Shown piece by piece: positions 56,211-64,000 of a stretch of 64,000 nt of DNA. The notes beneath the pieces were generated by a model that was not told the DNA's origin, made no database searches, and worked only from the letters and a program-made list of their open reading frames with translations. The position numbers and the translations under genes were made by a program. Within the stretch, counting starts at the first letter, position 1, and each line of letters begins with the position of its first letter. Where the stretch lies: contig CM074138.1 of the NCBI GenBank assembly GCA_037178625.1, positions 992,001-1,056,000 on the forward strand. The letters run 5' to 3'. Origin of the DNA: Skeletonema tropicum (lineage: Eukaryota; Bacillariophyta; Thalassiosirophyceae; Thalassiosirales; Thalassiosiraceae).

Positions 56211-56935
56211 TAATATTCTGTTGTGAGTGATAAAACAGTGAGGGAAGTCGGTTTTGTGAGTAGGGAAGAAATATCAGTGTATATGGATACATCTCTCAAT
56301 CTGACGTCTCCTGCTGTCACCGCAAACCCAATAACTCAGCAGATTTGAATGCATCCACCATATATATCATGCCCTGTGGCTGTGGAAGATTGAATGGCCG
56401 CAAACGATCGCATCAAAACGATACCGCAACATTTCTCGCCACATCTGGATGGCTTGACACGCGTCCACCAGCGGCTAAGTTGGCCAAGGCAAAGGCCGCT
56501 TCGTAAACATCAGCGTGTACGCACCTCTTAAGAATTGTGTGATGAATAAAAGATAAGGAGAGAGGTGCTTTTGGATGTCGCTGTCCTTCTTTTGTGTGTT
56601 GTTGTAATGAAAGGAGAGACTGATGCAATATTGATGCAAAAAATGAGAGCCACGTTGGTTGTGCGGCGGGTGGTATCGTTTGTACCTATGTACCTGTTCT
56701 CCACAAATTTGGCGCGTCCTGGTCCTCACTACTTCGTCTCGCTAGCTATCTGCTCGATTGCTTGGACCATCTATCTTGACTCTTGACGGAACTGCCTAAT
56801 GAGCTGTGGTATTGCAAATGACATTCACAAATATCTCATTGCATTGCAAAACTTCGTCTCCAGGCCTCTAAGGAAACTCACTCTTCCTCATGACGGCACG
56901 AATCCGCTCGATTCAACAACGGCGATGGCAAGGCG
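56211..56935. other. Divergent promoter region of duplication copy 2
   Basis: Identical to 50021-50745. No gene is supported. Confidence 0.4.
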
Positions 56936-57904
56936 ATGGCTTCAGTGATTGGTGCAGCTTCAATCTCCATGTTCAAGCTTGCTTTCGCAATCAAGAAGAA
57001 TGTCAATTATGCAGCGTCCCTTGCCCCAACGCCACCAAGGGACGCGTTTGCAGGCAAAGTGTGGTGGATTTCTGGTGCATCGTCGGGGTATGGCCGAGCT
57101 CTTGCTCTCCATCTGTGTTCACACCATGATGACGTCAAACTTATCCTCTCCTCACGAAGAAAAAGTGTCCTTGAGGAAGTTGCAAAAAAGTGCGGTAGCA
57201 TAAATAAGAGTATCGAAGTAAAGGTGTTGCCAATGGATCTCACCGATCTTGCTTCTCTCCCGTCCAAAGTTGAGGAGGCTCTAGCTTTGTTTGATGATCG
57301 CGTTGATGTATTGGTCAACAACGATGGGGTGACGACAAGGTCATTTGCTCGGGATTCAAACTTTTGCGTGGATACGCACGTTATGAATGTGGACTTTCTT
57401 TCCTACGTACAATTGACAAAATCGCTTCTTCCATGTTGGGAGAAGAGCCCCAAGTGTAATCCAATAATTATCAACACGTCAAGTGTAGCTGGTAAGATTG
57501 GAGCCCCGATGCGTACAGCCTATTGCGCAGCCAAATTTGCTATCCATGGTTGGTTCGAAGCTTTCCGGATCGAACAGTATATAAGTGGGAACCCAGTCGA
57601 AATCTTGAACGTGGTGCTGGGTTCTACGAGGACTAATGCTGCTCGTAACGCCATAACAAGCTCACCTGATGTCAAGTTTGGCGAAGATGTTGTTGATAAA
57701 AATATCGAGGGAGGCCTTGATCCAGATTTTGTTGTAGAGCGAGTTGTAGCGTCTGCCTATGCCAAGCATGATGAAATATGGATTGCACCCCGAATGGAAT
57801 TGATAGTTTTATACTTAAACCAGTATCTCCCTGCAATAGCAAAGAAAGTTTTGACAAGGAAATTGGCAAAGAAATATATAATTGAAAAGGAAAAGGCAGA
57901 GTAG
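56936..57904 (+). CDS. Short-chain dehydrogenase/reductase (classical SDR), intact copy
   Basis: The 322-residue enzyme has a Rossmann fold with the cofactor loop SGASSGYG near residue 46, followed by SSRR, where the Arg favours NADP(H). The structural NNDG block stands for the usual NNAG. The catalytic set is Ser183 (NTSSVAGKIG), Tyr196 and Lys200 (YCAAK). A hydrophobic N-terminus (SMFKLAFAI) and a C-terminal membrane-like stretch (ELIVLYLNQYLPAIAKKVL) suggest association with ER or another membrane, as in DHRS7 and 11-beta-HSD relatives. The substrate, likely a lipid or steroid-like alcohol or ketone, is not predictable. The ATG at 56936 is the first in this frame that keeps the fold. A truncated copy lies at 50746-51174. 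Confidence 0.88.
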   Translation: MASVIGAASISMFKLAFAIKKNVNYAASLAPTPPRDAFAGKVWWISGASSGYGRALALHLCSHHDDVKLILSSRRKSVLEEVAKKCGSINKSIEVKVLPMDLTDLASLPSKVEEALALFDDRVDVLVNNDGVTTRSFARDSNFCVDTHVMNVDFLSYVQLTKSLLPCWEKSPKCNPIIINTSSVAGKIGAPMRTAYCAAKFAIHGWFEAFRIEQYISGNPVEILNVVLGSTRTNAARNAITSSPDVKFGEDVVDKNIEGGLDPDFVVERVVASAYAKHDEIWIAPRMELIVLYLNQYLPAIAKKVLTRKLAKKYIIEKEKAE

Positions 57905-58093
57905 TTGTTGGTCATGCTATCAGCAAGTGAAATAAAAGTTTTTGATCTATGATCTAAGTCTATCTCTCTATCTCTCTCTTCCAAGCTAGAGGAGTATAGG
58001 TAATATATCGATGTCTAAAATACTTGTAAAGTTATTTTTATCTACATTGTACCGAAGTAGTATGTACCTCCATCTCGAAAAATCCACAAAATA

Positions 58094-59437
58094 ATGACCA
58101 TGATGACGCTTGTACTACTACTTTTGTTCACCTCATGCCTACTATCGACGGCTGATTCTGCCGCGTACCTAATATCAGGCATCGCAGACACTACTCAAGT
58201 TTTCAGAAACAGTGGCTCGTTGGATTTAATACGGCACCATCTCGCGTGTTTCCGACATGTCTATCAAACCGGCTATGATTCTGAATCATGTTGTAGTCAA
58301 CTCTATCTGAAAGGGTTCATCGAGAAGGACCAGGTCAAGTACTGCCTGGATCATGTAGCAGTGATTTCATCAATCGATTCATTTGGAAGTGTAGCACCGG
58401 TATATTATCTTGCTCTGGATTCATCAGTGTCGTTAGATTCGCATCATTCAAAACATGTGTTGCTGGATGGCAAAAGATCGTACCGCCAACACCGTAGCCT
58501 ACAAGTGGTGGAAGATAATGAGAAAGAAACTTTGTTAGACGGATACAAAGGTGTTGACGCATTTTCGCCGTTTCATTTGACAGGCTTTATGCCCAGTGAG
58601 CTTGGTGATGACGAGAATACTAAGAGATCGTCGTTTCCGCTTCTTGGGATAGCAGAGGGCCGTCTATCAAAAGAGGGGGGAATGCACCGTACATTTGGAC
58701 AGACTGTTCATCTCTCCTTTGCAGACTTACCAGACGACAACAAAGCTCGTTACAGGATGAAACTCAATGCCACTGTACTACTTCCAATCACGGAAGATGT
58801 TTTCATCGATGCAGATGATCCGCTGATCGTGGAATATACAAATGACTCTCCAGATGGTGTCAAGTGCAGGGCCAAGTTTGTATCTAATCGCGCGTCCGCA
58901 TTGGACACACCGGCATTGGAAGATGAGTGCAACATACAATTCACATCCTCTGAAGTGATAGATATTGAACAACCTTCATTTGCAAGTCGGCAGTATGTTG
59001 TTGCTTACCACATCTCAGCTTCATTGGATTTTGATCACTCTCACAATAAAGGAGCGGAGGGGTTTGAATTGCACATTGAATATGGAACAACTCTGCACTT
59101 ACGATATCCCTCACCCATTCTTTATCAAACAGGTGTAGCTGAGGGTGATCTTGTTCCAATTGCAATACAACAGCCAGTCTTGTACTCGGCAAATGCAAAC
59201 GTTCAGTGCTTGCCGCTAGATTGCTTACTTGAGAGGAAGTACATTCTCGAGACGGATCCAACTGCGTCTGAACTCGGTGCAGACAAGAAATTTGATATAC
59301 CACAACCTGTTGTTATCGATGTTGCTGCTGGAATACACAATGATTACTGGTGGGTGACGTCAATAACCATGTTAGCAGCAGTTATTGGAGGAATCGTTGT
59401 CATCAATAGTATGGATTCAATAAGCAAATGGTCTTAA
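58094..59437 (+). CDS. PIG-X/PBN1-like subunit of GPI mannosyltransferase I
   Basis: PIG-X (PBN1 in yeast) stabilises PIG-M, the ER enzyme adding the first mannose to GPI anchors. The 447-residue product has a signal peptide (MTMMTLVLLLLFTSCLLST), a large lumenal region and one C-terminal membrane span (about residues 420-440, SITMLAAVIGGIVVI). The family's lumenal block is visible as LHIEYGTTLHLRYPSP (compare HxRY…P in PIG-X), followed by an IQQPVLYS stretch as in the P-x-L-F block. An earlier segment with HLTGFMPSELG also fits. The N-terminal 130 residues, including CCSQLYLKGFIEKDQVKYC, have no counterpart I know. The ATG at 58094 is the start and no intron is needed. Confidence 0.7.
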   Translation: MTMMTLVLLLLFTSCLLSTADSAAYLISGIADTTQVFRNSGSLDLIRHHLACFRHVYQTGYDSESCCSQLYLKGFIEKDQVKYCLDHVAVISSIDSFGSVAPVYYLALDSSVSLDSHHSKHVLLDGKRSYRQHRSLQVVEDNEKETLLDGYKGVDAFSPFHLTGFMPSELGDDENTKRSSFPLLGIAEGRLSKEGGMHRTFGQTVHLSFADLPDDNKARYRMKLNATVLLPITEDVFIDADDPLIVEYTNDSPDGVKCRAKFVSNRASALDTPALEDECNIQFTSSEVIDIEQPSFASRQYVVAYHISASLDFDHSHNKGAEGFELHIEYGTTLHLRYPSPILYQTGVAEGDLVPIAIQQPVLYSANANVQCLPLDCLLERKYILETDPTASELGADKKFDIPQPVVIDVAAGIHNDYWWVTSITMLAAVIGGIVVINSMDSISKWS

Positions 59438-59517
59438 CAAAAATCTCCAGTTACTTTAACAATGCAGCAGCGCATGAAGTGCTATCCAAAATGCAATTTA
59501 TATTCATTTTGCAAACG

Positions 59518-60453
59518 TTATGCCATCTCCACTGTACTCACTCTTCTCTCACCTGATTTTGCATTGTTTTTCTTTTCTTCTTTTCTGACTTCGTATGGTC
59601 GTCCTCCCAGTAAAGGCAGTCTGTAGCATCCCAGCACACCACTGAATAGAACCGTGTCAAAGAATGGGTAGTATACAAACAATGAAACTCCAAACTCTAT
59701 GCAGTATGCTTTCATGAAAGAGAAATCTTCTAATTCGAAGTCTTTCACGCTGTCAACTATGTCGGTGAGTGTTGTGTTGTTGTCCTGGATATAGGGGATC
59801 TCCGTTTGACCCTCGTCATCCATCTTTACCCTCACAATCACAATAAATGACGCAGCTGCACACACTAATACAACAAGCAGCACAACTAGGTATGTGCCAA
59901 AATCCTGCCATCTTCCTCTCCTTGGACTGTTTATGGAATTGGTTTCAAACGTCCCGCCTGCACGACAACACTTGCAAGCACTAACACTCCAGATGAACCT
60001 ATCGAAAATAGTGTGGAGTCCGCTGCCAACGGTAACTAACATCACTAGACCCGCAGTGACTGAGTAATGCGCAGGATCTTGTGCATTCAAATCAATAGAA
60101 AATACTTCCTGCTCTGCATCTCTCCCCGTCGATATGAACCATAAGTAGCAAATATTTGTTATTGCTACTCCAAAGGCAAATGATCCAAGAAATATTATAC
60201 ACCTCTGTCTTGTTTTCAACGGATGAAGGTGATGGTGACAACAAATACCTATGACGGGGTGGTTGTTGAGCATGTATTGTAACCAATCAGCGCAGAGGGA
60301 GTTCCCTGGGAGGTGATAGGCACGAGCAGCGAATCTAGGCACCAATGTGCGCTCTAGCGGAGTTACACGTTCACTCCATTCAGCAGGGATGTTCTTCAGA
60401 TTGTGGTGTGGCGACCTATTGCCACTATTTGAGTTGTTGTCTTCGGAGGTCAT
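59518..60453 (-). CDS. Four-span membrane protein of unknown function
   Basis: The 311-residue protein has four hydrophobic segments, at about residues 85-108 (IIFLGSFAFGVAITNICYLW), 135-155, 195-217 (YLVVLLVVLVCAAASFIVIV) and 252-275. Both ends are polar, with a basic C-terminus (RKEEKKNNAKSGERR). A conserved-looking His/Cys motif (GICCHHHLHPLKTRQR) precedes the first span. I do not recognise the family. It converges on the PIG-X gene with only 80 bp between the stops. Confidence 0.62.
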   Translation of the reverse strand: MTSEDNNSNSGNRSPHHNLKNIPAEWSERVTPLERTLVPRFAARAYHLPGNSLCADWLQYMLNNHPVIGICCHHHLHPLKTRQRCIIFLGSFAFGVAITNICYLWFISTGRDAEQEVFSIDLNAQDPAHYSVTAGLVMLVTVGSGLHTIFDRFIWSVSACKCCRAGGTFETNSINSPRRGRWQDFGTYLVVLLVVLVCAAASFIVIVRVKMDDEGQTEIPYIQDNNTTLTDIVDSVKDFELEDFSFMKAYCIEFGVSLFVYYPFFDTVLFSGVLGCYRLPLLGGRPYEVRKEEKKNNAKSGERRVSTVEMA

Positions 60454-61752
60454 GGTGGTCTATTATAATGCTGTTTTTACATAAACACTTTCTCTTGTTA
60501 ATTTTGAAGGCAATGAATGCATCTACACTAACCAGCGAAGTTAATGGACGGCTTCGATTTTCATTGTGAAGAAAAGAACTTTTGTGTATTTTAAATGATA
60601 TCGTAGTTTCAGTTGATACTAAAGGAGTACAGCATAAGTTGTGGGTAATTATGTTAAGTCGTTCAGTGTTTTCAGTACAGCTTCTGCGCTTGTGTCGTGT
60701 TTCGTGTTGGCGATTCGCGATAACCAATTTTTCATGCCAAGATCAAGATTCAACAAGTGCCGATTCGCTTCTTGTTGTCTTGGTGACTCTTGTTTCAGTC
60801 TGTCCATTGTATTAGGCTTGTGTCACTTCCTGATCTTCCTCTACTTATGAAGTAACTTCTTTGTTTAGTACAACAAGCTTTAGAGGACTCACCACCGAGT
60901 CGTATGATCGCGTCAACTGTTGCTTTCTACTATTGTACTTTTGTAGGTGCTTTTGTTGTGGTATCTTCTTACTTTCATCTAACACAAACTTGTTAACACA
61001 CACCCCTCTAGAGCTAGAGAACATCCTCAATGTGTCTTAGTCCAAAGGCCAGAGCCAGATGAAGACGTGGATTAGTTTGTCAATTTTTACAAACCTCTCC
61101 AGTTCGTCTTCGCAATTCTTCTCTTTCTCTTCCAACTCTTCAACGTATGACACGGCTAAGTGCAGCTGCAGCTTGTGTTGTTGAATCTCACACGTCGATT
61201 GTACGAAACCATGAATGATATGAATCTCCACAAGCAAAATATGATCAGGATACCTGGAATCACACGTAAGATTCCTTTTAGGCGTGTTTCAGTAGTACTC
61301 CTACCTCCAATAAGAGTGACATCGCAACACGACCAAATCAATAGAATGTGAATTGCTTTTAAAAACCTGTCTTCTGTCTTGCCCAAGCAAATAGACCGCT
61401 GCCAAAAGCTCCGTAAGAAATGAAGTTAGGATTCAAGAGCAGATAAGTGAGCTTAGAGCCACATGAATAAGTACCAGGGTACAATTATTTGCTTCAGTAG
61501 GTAGGACCTCTTTCTCTCTACATCTTCTATCCTTCTTCTATCTATCTTCTTCGGTACACAGTCAAAAGAGGCTCTATCTAGAGAGACACGCATCTCCTCA
61601 CACTGTCGCATCTCTCATCTCGCATCTTTTACATCTCTTCACGAAAGAATCTTGATCATCTTCAGCTTCTTCCTTACTTATGCATGACCATGACCGCCTG
61701 CTCTCCGCCTGCTACTCTAGAGAGATAGTGTTCCTCCCTTAATAGAAAGATA
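60454..61752. other. Long intergenic region, no confirmed gene
   Basis: This 1.3-kb region lies between the divergent membrane protein and SGNH genes. Minus-strand ORFs near 61037-61386 include a coiled-coil-like piece (SYVEELEEKEKNCEDELERF) and a hydrophobic piece (IPGILIIFCLWRF). They could be exons of a small gene, but I could not build a convincing model. Pyrimidine-rich TCTATC/TCTTCT tracts near 61500-61650 precede the SGNH gene. Confidence 0.35.
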
Positions 61753-63060
61753 ATGGCAAGAATTGAGAACGCAGCTAGCTCGTCCGCTCTACCGCGCCGA
61801 CGACGCAAACAGGTGAGCCTTCTCTTACCTCCCATCACTGCCGGCCAATCTCTGTATGACTCGTCATCCGCAAATCGCAGTCGTCTCAGATGCGCTGCAA
61901 TCACTTCTTCTTTTGCACTGGCGGCAGTGTTCCTTCTCACTAAGAGTGGTGCACAAAATCATAAACGTCTTGACGACAATCCAATCAGCTCATCATGGGA
62001 ATCCAACAACAAAAACATGGAAACACTAACTGGGAGTTCTCGTCCATTCCATTACATTGGTGATTTCGATCCTACACAACCGCAGCCTTGGCCGGAAGAG
62101 GAAGAGGATTGGCATGCATTGCATGAAACGTTAGTGAAGCGCGTGAAAGAATCAGATGCCTTGTCTGTGAATCAAGTTGACGACTATTTGCCGCAGTTGA
62201 TATTTTATGGTGATAGTATAACTGAAGGTTGGAATGGTACCTCCTTCGGTAATGTTCCTGGCCCGCATAGGATGTGGACTGCTGACGAAGATGAATCTAT
62301 ACGAGACGTATTTGCAACTACTTTTGGGGATAGATCTGATTGGGGGGAGCGAGCGTTGAAACCGCCTCTGATTTTGGGCATCAGTGGATCTAGAACTTAT
62401 GACTTTATTTGGAGAGTTGAAAATGGAGAATTTCCAGTATCGCCGTTGTTGGCCAGAGCAGAAAATAATGATAATATTGACGAAGGTGATGATCTGTTCC
62501 CGATAGGAAGACTGGAAAGAATATATATACTGCTGATGGGAACCAACAATCTCGGAGGGGGGATGCTTCCAGAGCAAACGCTCAGGGGAATGGATGCGTC
62601 TACGAGAACAATTCTACAATTGCATGAAAAGTATTTCCCAAATACTCCAGCGGCCATGCTCTTTAGTGAGTTATTACCGCGCAAAGATGATTTTAGAGCA
62701 GTCAAGATGTGTCCTCCGAGGTGCAAGAATGTTGAAAATTTGGATCCGTATACATCCTTCATGCCTGCTATCAATAAGGTTAATCGAGCGTTGCCAAATT
62801 TGATGCATGGTTGGAGGGAAGATTTCAAGAATAGTCGCATAATACTATTATCTGCAAACGACGAGGCAAGCAAAGTTGGTGCGAGTGAAGAAATGCATTC
62901 TTATACCCCTGTGATAAATTGTGGAAGAGAAATGTTTGCATTCGATGACATTAATGAATTAGATGTCTACATGCCTGATAGGCTTCATCCAAATGCAGAA
63001 GGTTACAAACTTTGGTCGCGTTGCTTGAAAAAGGGCTTGAATGCCATCTTGTCAAGATAG
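61753..63060 (+). CDS. Membrane-anchored SGNH/GDSL hydrolase
   Basis: SGNH hydrolases are esterases or acetylhydrolases acting on lipids or glycans. The 435-residue product has a basic N-terminus, a signal-anchor at about residues 46-62 (CAAITSSFALAAVFLLT), and a lumenal catalytic domain. The blocks are in order: Ser155 in FYGDSITEGW (block I), Gly in LGISGSRTYD (block II), Asn265 in MGTNNLGGG (block III), and Asp409/His412 in DRLHPNAEGY (block V). All four SGNH residues are therefore present. The block spacing resembles platelet-activating-factor acetylhydrolase IB-like members, with an insertion of about 80 residues between blocks III and V. The site is probably Golgi or cell surface. ATG start, no intron. 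Confidence 0.85.
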   Translation: MARIENAASSSALPRRRRKQVSLLLPPITAGQSLYDSSSANRSRLRCAAITSSFALAAVFLLTKSGAQNHKRLDDNPISSSWESNNKNMETLTGSSRPFHYIGDFDPTQPQPWPEEEEDWHALHETLVKRVKESDALSVNQVDDYLPQLIFYGDSITEGWNGTSFGNVPGPHRMWTADEDESIRDVFATTFGDRSDWGERALKPPLILGISGSRTYDFIWRVENGEFPVSPLLARAENNDNIDEGDDLFPIGRLERIYILLMGTNNLGGGMLPEQTLRGMDASTRTILQLHEKYFPNTPAAMLFSELLPRKDDFRAVKMCPPRCKNVENLDPYTSFMPAINKVNRALPNLMHGWREDFKNSRIILLSANDEASKVGASEEMHSYTPVINCGREMFAFDDINELDVYMPDRLHPNAEGYKLWSRCLKKGLNAILSR

Positions 63061-63315
63061 AAGAGAGAAGAGTTATGAGCAGACCACGCCTACAGAATTG
63101 TGATAGATTGCATGTCAAACAATTTTTCTCTAAAGGTATTAACATCTACATGCCCCTTCAAAGGACAGTGGCAGCAAATCAAACAAAAAGCAATTATCTA
63201 CTGGCTGGGCTCGTCACGTTGATTTACCTCCCATAGCTCTAATCGATAGACCAGAACGGAGGCGAACATGCATGAACATAGAGACCAAACTTATCTATAT
63301 TGGGGATGGATTCAA
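63061..63315. other. Convergent intergenic region
   Basis: No gene seen between the SGNH stop and the stop of the repeat protein. Confidence 0.35.
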
Positions 63316-64000
63316 CTAAGGCACGCGATCAGGCATCGTTGGTGGTCCCGTGGTTTCGGTTGAAACTGTGACGGTTCCTTCATTACTACCGAGGGATGAA
63401 AGAACACTCGTCGCAACAGGAGTTGGTGCTGGTGTTGGCTTAGTTACGATGACTGGGGTAGGAGAGATGCATTCTTCAATGCATAATTCCGGGCATTTAC
63501 CTTTGATTTCATCTGAGCAATTGCCGGCTGGATCATCGCCAACGGCTTTGTCGCAGTCAAAATTAGCAACATTTGTACAGTCTGCAGGAACAAATTCTAA
63601 GGTAGGCAATGGCGTTGGGCGTGGAGTCGGCTTCTTTGTGGGATTAGGAGTTGGCTTAGGTGATGGCTCAGCTGTCGGGGATGGAGTTGGTCGTGGGGAA
63701 GGCTTTTTCGGCCAAGTCGGTGCTGGTGTTGGCTTCTTAGTTGGTGCTGGTGTTGGCTTCTTGGTCGGTGCTGGTGTTGGCTTCTTAGTCGGTGCTGGTG
63801 TTGGCTTCTTAGTCGGTGCTGGAGTTGGCTTCTTAGTTGGTGCTGGAGTTGGCTTCTTAGTTGGTGCTGGAGTTGGCTTCTTAGTTGGTGCTGGTGTTGG
63901 CTTCTTAGTCGGTGCTGGAGTTGGCTTCTTAGTCGGTGCTGGAGTTGGCTTCTTAGTCGGTGCTGGAGTTGGCTTCTTAGTTGGTGCTGGTGTTGGTGTT
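63316..64000 (-). CDS. Pro/Thr/Lys-repeat surface-type protein, C-terminal part
   Basis: The frame is open from the right edge to a stop at 63316, so only the last 227 residues or so are visible. From the edge inwards come at least eleven PTPAPTKK units, then less regular [10 protein letters not shown] and [14 protein letters not shown] units. A short Cys-rich module (about 63455-63590) with eight cysteines ([29 protein letters not shown]) follows, and then a Thr-rich tail. Such repeats are typical of hydroxyproline-rich, glycosylated wall or girdle-band proteins of diatoms, where Lys may bind silica or polyamines. The signal peptide should lie outside the window. No catalytic domain is seen. 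Confidence 0.75.
   Translation of the reverse strand, partial: TPTPAPTKKPTPAPTKKPTPAPTKKPTPAPTKKPTPAPTKKPTPAPTKKPTPAPTKKPTPAPTKKPTPAPTKKPTPAPTKKPTPAPTKKPTPAPTWPKKPSPRPTPSPTAEPSPKPTPNPTKKPTPRPTPLPTLEFVPADCTNVANFDCDKAVGDDPAGNCSDEIKGKCPELCIEECISPTPVIVTKPTPAPTPVATSVLSSLGSNEGTVTVSTETTGPPTMPDRVP
63718..64000 (-). repeat. 24-bp tandem repeat encoding PTPAPTKK
   Basis: Eleven full units and one partial unit run to the window edge. Variation is almost wholly at third codon positions (T/A in GGTG or GGAG, T/C at the unit start), so the protein sequence is conserved while the DNA drifts. This suggests selection on the repeat protein. Confidence 0.95.

Larger units (their letters stand above)
53495..57364. 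repeat. 3.9-kb segmental duplication, copy 2
   Basis: Matches 47307-51174 at constant offset 6190. This copy continues into the complete dehydrogenase gene, so it is likely the ancestral arrangement on the right side, while copy 1 is ancestral on the left side. Confidence 0.95.

Noticed and set aside
1..64000. tRNA, rRNA or CRISPR arrays
   Set aside because: I saw no cloverleaf with a B-box, no rRNA-like segment and no spaced identical repeats; a covariance-model scan would be decisive.

Overview
The window looks like nuclear DNA of a stramenopile alga, most likely a diatom. The genes carry short spliceosomal introns (about 60-120 bp, nearly all with GTAAGT or GTGAGT-type donors). ClpB and a duplicated unknown protein have a signal peptide followed by an Ala-Phe type cleavage context, as used for import into secondary plastids. 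The right edge holds a surface-type protein made of PTPAPTKK repeats. A centric diatom of the Thalassiosira type is my best guess; this is inference and no species is claimed.

Layout. 1-31 kb is gene-dense, and neighbours are often convergent with almost no spacing (19 bp and 29 bp at two gene ends). In order it holds: a tyrosine recombinase, a membrane-anchored glycosyltransferase, a seven-exon class C (GABA-B-like) GPCR with two bacterial-type sugar-binding domains, a RIT1-like initiator-tRNA modifying enzyme, an MCTP-like C2/transmembrane protein, a plastid ClpB chaperone, a Nudix protein, an ankyrin protein, a formin (FH2) with an array of WASH-complex CCDC53-like motifs, and an FHA-RING ubiquitin ligase.

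31-45 kb is repeat-rich. It contains a Pif1/Helitron-like helicase remnant, a large fold-back element interrupted by another insertion, a Crypton recombinase that has lost its catalytic core, a Cys-rich gene, a second fold-back, a 445-bp element with perfect 36-bp inverted repeats and a 10-bp target-site duplication, and a head-to-tail pair of an unknown 3.8-kb element and its internally deleted copy.

45-57.9 kb carries a six-exon secreted Lys-rich protein followed by two nearly identical 3.9-kb segments. Each has a two-exon gene of unknown function (probably plastid-targeted) and a divergent short-chain dehydrogenase. In the first copy the dehydrogenase is cut off and fused to foreign sequence; in the second it is complete. 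The space between the copies holds degenerate divergent ORFs and a 1.2-kb insertion.

58-64 kb returns to ordinary genes: a PIG-X/PBN1-like GPI mannosyltransferase subunit, a four-helix membrane protein, a membrane-anchored SGNH hydrolase, and the end of the [14 protein letters not shown] protein, which runs off the window.

Several genes serve the secretory and surface system (glycosyltransferase, PIG-X, GPCR, SGNH hydrolase, repeat protein) and others signalling or the cytoskeleton, but I see no single pathway or operon-like unit. No tRNA, rRNA or CRISPR array was recognised. All exon boundaries are hand-derived and checked only for reading phase.
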